DNA of 64,000 bases. Origin: Microbacterium ureisolvens. GTDB lineage: Bacteria; Actinomycetota; Actinomycetes; Actinomycetales; Microbacteriaceae. This document shows, piece after piece, positions 44,880 to 53,890 of this stretch; within the stretch, counting starts at the first letter, position 1, and each line of letters opens with the position of its first letter. The notes under the pieces are model-generated. The model was not told where the DNA came from, searched no databases, and was given only the letters and a program-made list of their open reading frames with translations. A program made the position numbers and the translations under genes. Location of the stretch: contig NZ_JADIJE010000007.1 in assembly GCF_015278315.1 (NCBI RefSeq), forward strand, positions 1 through 64,000, given 5' to 3'.

Positions 44880-45242
44880 TCAGTGCCCGAAGAAGGCGCG
44901 CGCGTCGCGGGTGTTGAGCAGGATCAATCCGATGATCGAGAGCAGCGACCCGCCGATCACCGACCAGAGGCTCGCGCCGTTGAAGACGCCGAGCACCTGC
45001 AGCACGATCGTGACGACGAAGACGATCATCGCGATCGTGCGGGCTGTGGAGTTGCCGCGCCACAGTCCGACGCCCACACCGAGCGTGATCGCGCCGATGA
45101 TCAGGCTGATCCAGCCGAGGATGGCGGGCCAGGTGATGAACAGACCGGCGATGATCACGAAGATCGAGCCGAGGATCTGCAGGAAGCCCGAGATCCAGGC
45201 GATGATGGCGACGAGGGTGACGCCGAGCGGGCGCTGAGTCAT
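44880..45242 (-). CDS. Small four-helix membrane protein, unknown function
   Basis: 120 residues, almost entirely four hydrophobic helices (GVTLVAIIAWISGFLQILGS, IFVIIAGLFITWPAILGWIS and two more), with a short cytoplasmic tail LNTRDARAFFGH. GGAGG lies just before ATG 45242; the longer open frame upstream is not coding. An inverted repeat GCGCCCCGTG (44771-44780)/CACGGGGCGC (44823-44832) lies between it and the VanZ gene and may terminate both. Confidence 0.75.
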   Translation of the reverse strand: MTQRPLGVTLVAIIAWISGFLQILGSIFVIIAGLFITWPAILGWISLIIGAITLGVGVGLWRGNSTARTIAMIVFVVTIVLQVLGVFNGASLWSVIGGSLLSIIGLILLNTRDARAFFGH

Positions 45243-45310
45243 GTCGTGTCCTCCGTGGCGAGACGGGAGTCGGTTGCGTGGCTCCACCGTAGCGGGCGCG
45301 CTCCGCCGGC

Positions 45311-46747
45311 TCAGAAGGGCGCTGCGCCGTCGTCGCTCGGAAGGAACACGACGCGCGGCGTCGGGTCGTCCCGGTAACTGCGGCCCGATGGACTGGTGAA
45401 CTCGAGGCTGCCGCCTGCCAATTGGCGAACGGTCCAGTCGGTCGCATGTTTCAGCGTGTGGTGCCGCTTGCAGAAGCAGGCCAGGTTGCAGACCTCGGTC
45501 TGCCCGCCCAAGGCGTAGTCGAGCGTATGGTCGTGGTCGCACAACCGAGCCGGCCGTCGGCAACCGGGTGTTCGGCAATGGCGGTCGCGCGCGTTGAGGA
45601 ATCTCTTCTGCGCGGGAGTCACCTGATACCGGTCGACCGCGAGCACAATGCCGGTGACCGGATCGGTCAGGACGCGGTCCCATCCCGGGGCGTCACCGGC
45701 GAGACGTTTCGCCGTGAGGTCGTCGACGGGTGCGATGCCATCCAGTTCGGCACCGCCGGAGGTGACCCCGGTGAGCGTGGTGACCGGCACAGTGATCTGC
45801 ACGTTCGCCCGGATCGCGCCCAGTCCGCCGGGTGCGGTGTCGCGAGAGGGGTCGATGAGCGGTGAACCGGTGAGGAGCATGTCGGCAACGAGGTCGGCTC
45901 GGATCTGGTCCAGAGTGCGCTCATCGAACCAGAGGTCGCCATGGTCGCCGGAGCCGCCGGCATCGGTGCCGACGCGGCTGTCAATGCCCACGCACTCGCC
46001 GTCGAGGCCGTTGCCGCTGCCGGTGCCGTCGCCTACACCGCCCGGTGCGATGGTTCCGCTGCGCAGGCGGGCAGCGACCTCGCGCCGGCGGATCGCATCG
46101 GTCTTCTTGATCAGCTTCGCCTGCTGCGTGGTGCGGTCGAGGATTCCGTGGGCGATGACGGTCGGAAGGAGCTGGGAGAGCAGCGACATGCCGTCGTCGA
46201 GGTCGGTGACCCAGATGCGCCGGCCCTGGGCGGCCAGATCGTGGCGCTCCTGCATCGTGCGGGGGTTGAAGATGTCAGCCTGCTGCCTCGCGTAGGCGCG
46301 CGTGCGAGCCGACGTGGTGGATTCGGCGAACTCGAGCACCGTCTGCTCGAACGGCGCCCGAGCGGAAGGTTCGTCGATCCCCGTGCCTGCATCGACGATC
46401 GCGGTGGCATGCGCTCGCGTGATGCGACCCGCGTCGAGGGCAGCCAGCGTCGCTTGGAACGACGTGGTCAGGACGTAGGCATCCCACATGTGCGACTGCA
46501 TGGTGCGGTCGTTCATACGGACGGCCATCCCCAGCTCCGCCGACATCGAGCGCAACGGCATGTCGCGCTCCTTCGACGCGGTCGAGGCGATTCGCGCCTT
46601 CTGCGCCTCGGTCAGCGCGTAGGCATCAGCCAGCACGCGAGCGCGGCGGGCGTGCAACGCGGCCTCTTCAGCCTGGATCCGTCGCAGCTCGTCAGCGAGG
46701 ACGCCGGCGCGCTGCGCCTCGACCTCGTCGCGTTCTGCGTCGCCCAC
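45311..46747 (-). CDS. DUF222 / HNH endonuclease protein
   Basis: 478 residues. The N-terminal DUF222 region is helical and charged; the C-terminus is an HNH nuclease with zinc-type cysteines and the ββα-metal histidines (RDRHCRTPGCRRPARLCDHD, HTLDYALGG, then CNLACFCKRHHTLKH). These proteins are multi-copy in actinobacteria and are often linked to mobile DNA, but their target is unknown. GTG 46747 was chosen because GAAAGGG lies 8 nt upstream; ATG 46819 would add a hydrophobic stretch without such a site. Confidence 0.88.
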   Translation of the reverse strand: MGDAERDEVEAQRAGVLADELRRIQAEEAALHARRARVLADAYALTEAQKARIASTASKERDMPLRSMSAELGMAVRMNDRTMQSHMWDAYVLTTSFQATLAALDAGRITRAHATAIVDAGTGIDEPSARAPFEQTVLEFAESTTSARTRAYARQQADIFNPRTMQERHDLAAQGRRIWVTDLDDGMSLLSQLLPTVIAHGILDRTTQQAKLIKKTDAIRRREVAARLRSGTIAPGGVGDGTGSGNGLDGECVGIDSRVGTDAGGSGDHGDLWFDERTLDQIRADLVADMLLTGSPLIDPSRDTAPGGLGAIRANVQITVPVTTLTGVTSGGAELDGIAPVDDLTAKRLAGDAPGWDRVLTDPVTGIVLAVDRYQVTPAQKRFLNARDRHCRTPGCRRPARLCDHDHTLDYALGGQTEVCNLACFCKRHHTLKHATDWTVRQLAGGSLEFTSPSGRSYRDDPTPRVVFLPSDDGAAPF

Positions 46748-46940
46748 GTTCGTGCCCTTTCCGCCGCACGGCAGCGCGCGGCACAGCGTCCTGACAAGGA
46801 CCACCACCTGGAACATCGCGGGCACTCGATGAACCGGTCGATCGAAGCTCTCGGTCGCCCGATCTCTTCGATGTTCCAATGATGCCGCGGGGTTCCGACA
46901 TCGGAGCGCCGACCGAAACTTTCCCGCGCGCGCGGGTCCC

Positions 46941-46969
46941 TTGTACGCCGTCGTCGGGAGCGCTAGCAT
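46941..46969 (+). promoter_or_regulatory. Promoter of the membrane protein-caspase module
   Basis: TTGTAC (46941-46946), a 17-bp spacer and TAGCAT (46964-46969), about 98 nt upstream of the GTG start. It is one of the best promoter matches in the accessory half of the window. Confidence 0.7.
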
Positions 46970-47066
46970 CCGGGCATCGATTGCGGGGGTACTGGCAATC
47001 GTCGGGGGTCATCGCGAAGGCGCGCCAGTTCGTCGCGCCTGGATTCGACCGTGTGGGGGCGAGATC

Positions 47067-48347
47067 GTGGACGACGCGCAGATCAACGAGCCGGAAGACG
47101 ACGATTCGGCGGACGCGGGCGACCGACCGGCAGACGGAGGGCGGATGGATGCCGCAGCCGCGGCCGACTCGGAACCGCCGGCCGGCGTCGGGGGTCGCTC
47201 CGACCCGCCGGTGCCCCGTGAAGCCGTCGCAGACGCCTCGGCCTCGGCCGCAGCCGGACCACCGGCCGAGCCGAGCGACCCCGCCGCGACAGAACAGCCT
47301 GTGTCGGGTCGAACTGCGGACGCGGGCGGCGCGGCAACCGCGGATGGCCCGGCGTCGGGGGCCGCTTCAGCCGCAACCCCCGAACCGGCCGCTGCTCCGG
47401 CATCCGCGGCGGATGCGGCATCCGTCCCCGCTCCGTCACTGCCGGGGAAGGACGTCACCAATCCGTCGCAGCTGGTGCTCACGGCGGTGGTGCCGCCGAA
47501 GCAGCCCGTCACGGCGCCGGATCCGCTGTCTGCGGTGAGGGCGAAGGCCCCGGTTCTCTTCACCGTCCGCTCGAACGTCGACATCGCCGAGCCCACACTC
47601 AAGGCAGGTGCCGTCAAGATACCCGCCACCTTCCGCATGAAGAACGGCTCGGCGAAGGAGTGGTCCGGCAACGTCTCGTTCGCCAGCCAGCCGGCGGACG
47701 ACATCTACGCCACCGTCGGCGACGGGACGGATGAAGTGCGCTCGCCCGCGATGCCGATCACCGTCATCTCGGCCGCGGCGCAGACGCCGGCGGCGACCGG
47801 AGGTGGGGGTGGCAGCGGCAACAACGCCGAAGCGCCGGCCGAGGTCGCGGTCGGTGAGTACGACGCCGACTTCGCCAGGCGCACGGGCGCCGTGTTCCGG
47901 GGATTGGCGTTCCTGTTCGCGGGTCTCGCCGCATGGATGCTTCTATGGATCCTCCCGATGGGAGGCGTTGCTGCGGACGACGTCGATATCACTGAGCGCG
48001 TCGTCGCGGCCGCCAGCACGATCGCGCTCGCGGTGGGCGTCATCGCGATCCTCGCCGGCGTCTGGATGGCCCTTCTCGAGGCGAGGGGCAGGCAGAGGGC
48101 GAAGCTCAGCCTGGCGGAGGGCGGAACGCGAGGTGCCGGGGGAATCGGCATGAGCATCGCCGATGTGGAGAGGCTCGCGAAGGCCCTGAGCAAGGTGCGC
48201 GGCACCATCGCGGCGTTCGTGATCGGCGTGATGCTCGTCGTGCTGGGCTTGACGGCCTTGACTGTGCAGCAGGCTGTTTCGGATCCGCCCGCGACGACCC
48301 AGACCGGCGAGCCTGAGGAACCCGCGGGGGAGGAGGGGGACCGGTGA
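47067..48347 (+). CDS. Membrane protein with long disordered N-terminus, coupled to a caspase-like gene
   Basis: 426 residues. Residues 1-130 are disordered and A/P/D/E-rich. A beta-rich segment follows (residues 135-235, PSQLVLTAVVPPKQPVTAPD onward), then a Gly-rich linker and three hydrophobic helices (about 282-303, 316-340 and 384-408) with a cytoplasmic loop between the last two. The family is not recognised. Start GTG 47067 follows GGGGGCGAG. Its last four bases overlap the GTG of the caspase-like gene, so the two products are made together and probably interact at the membrane. Confidence 0.7.
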   Translation: MDDAQINEPEDDDSADAGDRPADGGRMDAAAAADSEPPAGVGGRSDPPVPREAVADASASAAAGPPAEPSDPAATEQPVSGRTADAGGAATADGPASGAASAATPEPAAAPASAADAASVPAPSLPGKDVTNPSQLVLTAVVPPKQPVTAPDPLSAVRAKAPVLFTVRSNVDIAEPTLKAGAVKIPATFRMKNGSAKEWSGNVSFASQPADDIYATVGDGTDEVRSPAMPITVISAAAQTPAATGGGGGSGNNAEAPAEVAVGEYDADFARRTGAVFRGLAFLFAGLAAWMLLWILPMGGVAADDVDITERVVAAASTIALAVGVIAILAGVWMALLEARGRQRAKLSLAEGGTRGAGGIGMSIADVERLAKALSKVRGTIAAFVIGVMLVVLGLTALTVQQAVSDPPATTQTGEPEEPAGEEGDR

Positions 48348-49156
48348 ACGAGGTGCACGCCGTGCTGATCGGCGTGGCGGCGCCTGCTCCAGTGAGATGG
48401 TCGGGCGAACTCGGCACCTGGGTGACGGCGACGGAGCCGTTGCTCGATTCCGACTACGTGTTCTCGACCTTGGACGGCGTCGGCAACGACCTCGACTCGT
48501 TCACGACGATGATCACCGACGAGGCGCCCGCCGCGGTCATCTCACGCCTCGAGTGCCCCGAAGAGACCACCTTCGAAAGCGTCACGGCCGAACTCGAGAA
48601 GCACGCGCGGCGGGACCCGCCCTGCGGCTGCAACGCACTGGTGATCGTGCTCGTCGGGCACGGCTTCCAGGTGCCCACCTCCGACACCGAAGAGACCGAC
48701 GGGCTGGACGAACTCTTCGCGCTGTCGGACGTTCCCCTCATCGACGACTGGTGGGTGCCGTTCTGGACCGCCGCGAGGGCCGATCTCACCGCCACGATCA
48801 TCGTGGACTCGTGCCACTCCGAGACCATCGTCCGCGCCGCTCACGTGCCGGAACCGCGGATCGTCGAGGAGCGGGTGAGCGACGGGCCGCGACGGCTGAT
48901 CATCTCCGCGTCGATGGATGCGCAAGTGGCGCATGAGCAGTCCATCGGAGGCAAGGCGCAGGGCCTGCTCACGCGGGAGCTGGAGCGGGCCTGGACGGTG
49001 CCGGAGTACCGGGTGAGCTACCGAGATTGGTACTGGGAAGCGGCGCTCGGCGTGAACGCGAACCCATATCAGACCGCGGTCATGCGGGTGATAGACCCGG
49101 ACCAGACGATCCAGCTCGGTCGGCCGTTCACAGACGGGTTCATTCCAGGCCACTGA
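48344..49156 (+). CDS. Caspase-like (peptidase C14) protein
   Basis: 270 residues. The caspase-fold signatures are in order: HAVLIGVA at the N-terminus, GVGNDLDSFTTMI, the catalytic His in VIVLVGHGF (H106), DELFALSDVPLIDDWW, and the catalytic Cys in TIIVDSCHSE (C157). The protein is essentially a single catalytic domain, as in bacterial orthocaspases, with no receptor domain of its own. No signal peptide, so cytoplasmic. The GTG start overlaps the stop of the membrane-protein gene, which may supply sensing or localisation. Substrate unknown; proteolytic activity is inferred from the intact dyad. Confidence 0.8.
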   Translation: MNEVHAVLIGVAAPAPVRWSGELGTWVTATEPLLDSDYVFSTLDGVGNDLDSFTTMITDEAPAAVISRLECPEETTFESVTAELEKHARRDPPCGCNALVIVLVGHGFQVPTSDTEETDGLDELFALSDVPLIDDWWVPFWTAARADLTATIIVDSCHSETIVRAAHVPEPRIVEERVSDGPRRLIISASMDAQVAHEQSIGGKAQGLLTRELERAWTVPEYRVSYRDWYWEAALGVNANPYQTAVMRVIDPDQTIQLGRPFTDGFIPGH

Positions 49157-49242
49157 CCGGCGTCACGACAGCCGCGTCGCACGGCGCCGTCCAGCTCAGC
49201 TCGTATCGGACAGACACCCAACCATTCACCGGGCGCGAGCTG

Positions 49243-50553
49243 TCACGGCCTCCCCATGCCGTAGTAGCTCCAGCCGGCCGCGCGCCAGGCTGCGGCATCC
49301 CATCCGTTCCGTCCATCGACGACCACCCGGCCCGTGGTGAGGGTCGACGCGTGCTCGGGAGTCAGCTCGCGACGGTACTCGTCCCACTCGGTGACGAGCA
49401 CGATGGCGTCGGCCGCGCGGAGGGCTTCGTCGCGGTCGGCGACGTAGTTGAGCTGCGGGTGCAGTCGCTGAGCGTTCTCGATTGCCGCCGGGTCGGTGAT
49501 CGTGACCCAGGCGCCCAGGCCGTGCAGACGCACCGCCACGTCGAGGGCGGGGGAGTCGCGGATGTCGTCGCTGTAGGGCTTGAAGGCCGCTCCCAGCACT
49601 GTGACGTTCTTCTTGAACACGGAGCCTCCGAGCGCATCGATCACCAGATCGACTGCTCGCTCCCGGCGGCGGAGGTTGATCGCGTCGACTTCGCGCAGGA
49701 ATGCGACCGACTCGCCGCGACCGAGCTCCTCGGCGCGCGCCGAGAATGCCCGGATGTCTTTGGGGAGGCATCCGCCGCCGAACCCGATGCCGGCGCCCAG
49801 GAACCGGCGGCCGATGCGGACGTCGTGTCCGATGGCGTCGGCGAGTTGCGTGACGTCGGCGCCGGTGACCTCGGCGATCTCGGCCATCGCGTTGATGAAC
49901 GAGATCTTGGTCGCGAGGAACGCGTTGGCCGCGACCTTCACGAGCTCGGCCGTCGCCCAGTCCGTGACGATGAACGGCGTGCCCTTCGCGACCGCGGGGT
50001 GGTACACCTCGCGCAGCAGGTCGGCCGCCTCCGTTCCCGCGTCTCCGCCGGGCACGCCTACGACGAGGCGGTCGGGGTCGATGGTGTCCTGTACAGCCCA
50101 GCCCTCGCGCAGGAATTCAGGGTTCCACACGAGCGTCGCGCCGGTCGCCTCGATGCGCGGCGCGAGCTCTGCCGCCGTGCCGACGGGCACGGTCGACTTG
50201 CCGGCGACGATGTCGCCCGGTCGCAGGTACGGGAGCAATGCGTCCACCGCCGCGTTGACGTAGGTGAGGTCGGCGGCGTAGCCGTCCTTCTGCTGCGGGG
50301 TGCCGACCCCGATGAAGTGCACGGATGATCCGGATGCCGCGGCCACGTCGGTCGTGAACCTCAGGCGTCCGGACTCGATCCCGGCCGCGAGCAGCTCCTG
50401 CAGCTCGGGCTCATAAAACGGCGCCTCGCCGCGGGAGAGCGACTCGATCTTGCGCGGGTCGACGTCGATGCCGACGACATCGTGCCCGATGGACGCCATT
50501 GCCGCGGCGTGGACGGCGCCGAGGTATCCGCAGCCGATGACAGACAGGCGCAT
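49243..50553 (-). CDS. UDP-glucose/GDP-mannose dehydrogenase family protein
   Basis: 436 residues. The N-terminal Rossmann domain begins MRLSVIGCGYLGAVHAAAMA with the NAD-binding GxGxxG-type turn, and GKSTVPVGT is conserved. The catalytic Cys lies in GIGFGGGCLPKD (about residue 257). The C-terminal domain has FKPYSDDIRDSPALDVA. The enzyme oxidises a nucleotide sugar twice at C6, most probably UDP-glucose to UDP-glucuronate, to supply an acidic monomer to the polysaccharide. ATG 50553 follows GGAGA. Confidence 0.9.
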   Translation of the reverse strand: MRLSVIGCGYLGAVHAAAMASIGHDVVGIDVDPRKIESLSRGEAPFYEPELQELLAAGIESGRLRFTTDVAAASGSSVHFIGVGTPQQKDGYAADLTYVNAAVDALLPYLRPGDIVAGKSTVPVGTAAELAPRIEATGATLVWNPEFLREGWAVQDTIDPDRLVVGVPGGDAGTEAADLLREVYHPAVAKGTPFIVTDWATAELVKVAANAFLATKISFINAMAEIAEVTGADVTQLADAIGHDVRIGRRFLGAGIGFGGGCLPKDIRAFSARAEELGRGESVAFLREVDAINLRRRERAVDLVIDALGGSVFKKNVTVLGAAFKPYSDDIRDSPALDVAVRLHGLGAWVTITDPAAIENAQRLHPQLNYVADRDEALRAADAIVLVTEWDEYRRELTPEHASTLTTGRVVVDGRNGWDAAAWRAAGWSYYGMGRP

Positions 50554-51018
50554 GATTCTCCGTTCGAGCGGGAAGGCAACAGCATCTTTCCTATCAGACG
50601 AGGTGTGACGCGGCGTGGTCGGCATGGCGCCATTGGCTGACTACCATGAGGCGTCGACTAGGCATTCATGCGCTTGTCTATATCCGGCCAATCTTCGCCA
50701 ACAGGCGCGTGACCGCAATCAGCGCTGCTCTTCGCGCTGGGGGGCAGCGCTACGAAGTGTCAGGTAATCGCGATGTCCCCGACCGGCCGGCTGGTTGATT
50801 CAAGGCCATCCGCCTTACGGCATCTGCACCCGCCACTCGGTGGCGTGCTGAAACGCGTGAAGCGGTGTGAAGGCCAACTGATCCCACGTAAGTCAGGTGA
50901 GGCATCGATCTGGGCCACGCCACCAGTTGTGGACCTCGGGTTGTTGGGCGAACTGGATGGGCCCAGCGGAGCCAGGGCTGGTCTCTGCGCTGAGCCGACA
51001 TCGACGGTGCGATTTGGC
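50554..51018. other. Gene-free spacer at the edge of the low-GC island
   Basis: About 465 bp between the divergent dehydrogenase and pyruvyl-transferase genes. GC content drops visibly from about 50640. I find no supportable ORF, RNA gene or inverted terminal repeat, only possible remnants that I cannot name. Confidence 0.5.
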
Positions 51019-51024
51019 TAGCAT
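51019..51024 (+). promoter_or_regulatory. -10 box, leaderless configuration (pyruvyl transferase)
   Basis: TAGCAT followed by 7 nt and ATG 51032. No Shine-Dalgarno. Confidence 0.55.
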
Positions 51025-51031
51025 GATCGCC

Positions 51032-52285
51032 ATGGTGGCGGGCGTGTTGGTGGGTGCATATGAACGGGACAATTTCGGAGACATACTCTTCCTTGAGCAA
51101 ACTCGTCACTACCTAGGCGGCATCGAGTCGGTGGCTTGCGCCCCGTCATCCGGTGACACCAGCGCTGTCGGTGGCGACGCCGTGGAGGCGTACTCTGCGG
51201 TTTTCGCCCGTTCAGAGATCAGATTTGTATGGACAGTCGGCGGAGAGGCTGGCGCGACGTCTGTGGGAGATGCGCTCCGCATGAGCGGCGGTTCCCTGGA
51301 GCCGTCGAGTCTCGGTATGATTACGAGTTCGGCTTCTCCGTACCTCCCGCGACCGACGCGGCACGTCGCGACCGCTCGGGTCCCTGCTATCGTCAACTCA
51401 GTAGGAATCTCGGGCGTCGCTACACTGCATGGTGCACGTCGGCTGGAGGCGATCGCGTCGCTTCGAGAAGCAAGCTTCCTATCCGTGCGGGATCGCGCGT
51501 CTGCCGAACTCTTGCGGAGTTTGTCGATCACCCACGCGGTCAGTCCCGACCTTGTCCAAACCCTCCGCTTGACTGCTGACCTCCGACAGAATCCTTCACC
51601 TGACATAGCAATTGTTCAGGCAAAGGCGGCGCGCATCCGCCAGATTGGCATCACCCGGTTCGCCGACGCATTGCGGACCTCGTTTGCTCTTTCCCGGTTC
51701 CGGATTCGGCTCTTCTCGGCCGGGGAGGCACCCGGGCACGACTCGACCGAACTGTTGGCTAACGTCGCCGACGAGTTTCGCAGGCGCGGCGGCGGAGATC
51801 GAATAGATGTCTCGACCGCGCGGACCGCGCTGGACAAAGCCTCGGAGATCGCTCGTTCTGGATTCTGGGCGGGCACATCCCTGCACGGATTCATCATCGC
51901 TACCGCCTTCGCGGTTCCTCGTGTAGGACTCTTGCTAAAGAAGGTGGAGCAGTACGCTAACTCCTGGGACATTCCGTACCCCACGGGTGTTTCTCTTCGC
52001 CACCTCGATAGGGCAGTCGAGTCGGCGGAGAGGATCGGCTCGACGGGCGGGGGCGATGATCATCGACTCGCGGACAGTCTCGCGCGCCATGCGGAGTCAA
52101 ATATCGCAGAGGCTGTGCAAGTCGTCGTCGCTAATCATCCGGAGGACCGCGTTGCGAGCGCGGAACTCCTCGAGCACGAATTCCGTCGGCTTACCCCGGC
52201 GCGCCGCATGATCCAAATGCAACAGGTGGCGGGTCGTCGTGTCGCCAGTAAATTGGGTGGCAGCCTGCGGAGAAGATCAATCTAG
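51032..52285 (+). CDS. Polysaccharide pyruvyl transferase family protein
   Basis: 417 residues. The CsaB-like pattern is visible: GAYERDNFGDILFLEQTRHY at the N-terminus, VNSVGISG, FLSVRDRASAELLRSL and GTSLHGFIIATAFAVPRVG. Such enzymes transfer pyruvate from phosphoenolpyruvate to a sugar as a ketal, adding negative charge. ATG 51032 is preferred over upstream in-frame codons because the -10 box ends 7 nt before it. First gene of a two-gene unit with the flippase. Confidence 0.85.
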   Translation: MVAGVLVGAYERDNFGDILFLEQTRHYLGGIESVACAPSSGDTSAVGGDAVEAYSAVFARSEIRFVWTVGGEAGATSVGDALRMSGGSLEPSSLGMITSSASPYLPRPTRHVATARVPAIVNSVGISGVATLHGARRLEAIASLREASFLSVRDRASAELLRSLSITHAVSPDLVQTLRLTADLRQNPSPDIAIVQAKAARIRQIGITRFADALRTSFALSRFRIRLFSAGEAPGHDSTELLANVADEFRRRGGGDRIDVSTARTALDKASEIARSGFWAGTSLHGFIIATAFAVPRVGLLLKKVEQYANSWDIPYPTGVSLRHLDRAVESAERIGSTGGGDDHRLADSLARHAESNIAEAVQVVVANHPEDRVASAELLEHEFRRLTPARRMIQMQQVAGRRVASKLGGSLRRRSI

Positions 52286-52298
52286 CGGCACTCAGTTT

Positions 52299-53741
52299 AT
52301 GACTGGTGGACCCCGGGCGCCGCGCGGCGCGAGAAGTCTCGTTCTTGCACAGTGCTCAAAAGCAGTCACTCTCTTCCTTGGCATAGTAATTCTGTCGCGG
52401 CTCCTCACGCCGGAGGAATTCGGTTTTGTGGCGGTCCCACTGGCGATTGTGGGTGTCGGCGAGATTCTGAGAGATATGGGATTGTCGACCGCCGCGACCA
52501 CGACACCTGATCTCTCGAAGTCGCTCCGTGACCTACTTTTCTGGCTGAATTGTGTAATCGCAATCGTTCTGGCGTTCCTTACGATCCTCATTGCTCCCTG
52601 GATTTCTAGCCTGTTCGATAGCCCTCAGGTGGGAACCGTCCTGCCTTGGCTGTCGCTCGTGTTCATCCTCAACGGAGTCGGCGCACAATACAGAGCCGAT
52701 CTGAATCGAAGCATGCGCTTTTCGGCGATGGCGATAGTGGATAGCGTGGCGCCCGTTGTCGGGGTATGCGTCGCCATATTCTCGGCGGCTGTCGGCTTCG
52801 GCTACTGGGCATTGGTCCTGCAACCGATCGCCTCCGCGGTGGTCTCAACGGCGGCTCTTGTGGCCCTGAGCGGGTCGGTGCCGGGACTCCCGCGCCGGGT
52901 GGAGGGCGCAAGAAGCGTAATTACATTCGGTGCGCACATCGCGGGATCGCAGTCGTTGATCTACATCGGTAACAACATCGACATATTTGCGCTCGGATTG
53001 TGGGTTTCACCGACGCAACTCGGCTACTACTCGCGCGCTTTTCAAGTAGCGGTGCAGCCCCTGACTCTGTTGAAGGCGCCAGCGACTTCTGTCGCGCTTC
53101 CGCTGCTGTCGCGGCGGGTGGAAGACAGCCCAGGATTCGTTCGCGCAGTTGGCCTCGGTCAGAAGGTGCTGGCCTACACCATATTTCCCGCAGCTCTTGT
53201 GGTGGCGGGTGCGTCGACTCCTGTCGTGCTGGTCTTTCTGGGCGAAGATTGGAGACCCACCATACAGCTCGTGGCCGTTCTGGCTATCGCCGCATCGATC
53301 CAGCAATTGGCCTCGATTTCCAGTTGGATCCTTCTGGCAACGGGCAAGGGACGATCTCTCAGCACGTACAGTGCCGTGTCGCTCGGCATCAAGGCCGCCG
53401 CGATTCTCTTAGCTGCCCCGTATGGCACCTTGGCCGTCGCGTGCGCCTATCTCTTGGCGGCAGTGCTGTCGGCGCCAACGGCGTACATCTGGGCGTGCAG
53501 AGCGACACAACTACCTACTCGTGTGCTGGCAAGAGAATTGGTCGCTCCCGCCTCGGTTGCGATGCTTTCAGCAGCGGGCGCTTACATCGCAGCGCGGCTC
53601 CTGACGGCCTCCGCACCGCTCCTGCAGCTAGCGGGCAGTCTTGCTGGGGTGGCGCTCGTCTATGCGCTGGCGGCGGCGACACCACCAGTGCGGCGCGACA
53701 TTAAGCAGGTGGCGGCAATCCTCTTGCGGAGGAGCCGTTGA
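52299..53741 (+). CDS. Wzx-type polysaccharide flippase (MOP superfamily)
   Basis: 480 residues with about 14 hydrophobic helices. The N-terminal GARSLVLAQCSKAVTLFLGI, IVILSRLLTPEEFGFVAVPL and the repeat at YYSRAFQVAVQPLTLLKAPA are typical of the polysaccharide-export branch. It would move lipid-linked repeat units across the membrane for the Wzy-like polymerase. ATG 52299 is 13 nt after the pyruvyl-transferase stop; the ribosome-binding site is weak. It converges on the GT4 gene, with 149 bp holding nothing recognisable. Confidence 0.87.
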   Translation: MTGGPRAPRGARSLVLAQCSKAVTLFLGIVILSRLLTPEEFGFVAVPLAIVGVGEILRDMGLSTAATTTPDLSKSLRDLLFWLNCVIAIVLAFLTILIAPWISSLFDSPQVGTVLPWLSLVFILNGVGAQYRADLNRSMRFSAMAIVDSVAPVVGVCVAIFSAAVGFGYWALVLQPIASAVVSTAALVALSGSVPGLPRRVEGARSVITFGAHIAGSQSLIYIGNNIDIFALGLWVSPTQLGYYSRAFQVAVQPLTLLKAPATSVALPLLSRRVEDSPGFVRAVGLGQKVLAYTIFPAALVVAGASTPVVLVFLGEDWRPTIQLVAVLAIAASIQQLASISSWILLATGKGRSLSTYSAVSLGIKAAAILLAAPYGTLAVACAYLLAAVLSAPTAYIWACRATQLPTRVLARELVAPASVAMLSAAGAYIAARLLTASAPLLQLAGSLAGVALVYALAAATPPVRRDIKQVAAILLRRSR

Positions 53742-53890
53742 GCGGGCCGGCGTGGTGACGAAGCCGGCCAGATCAATGGCTACCTCTGAGCGTCGCCCTG
53801 AAGGCTGACCGGAGACGTGACCAACCCCTGGGTGGCGTCGGTCGGCGGCGCGAGGAGGTCCGAACCCCCAGAGTCCAGCATCCACGAGAC

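Noticed and set aside
50750..51109. Minus-strand frame in the dehydrogenase-pyruvyl transferase spacer, considered as a transposase remnant
   Set aside because: No recognisable transposase motif or terminal inverted repeats, and it overlaps the start of the pyruvyl-transferase gene.
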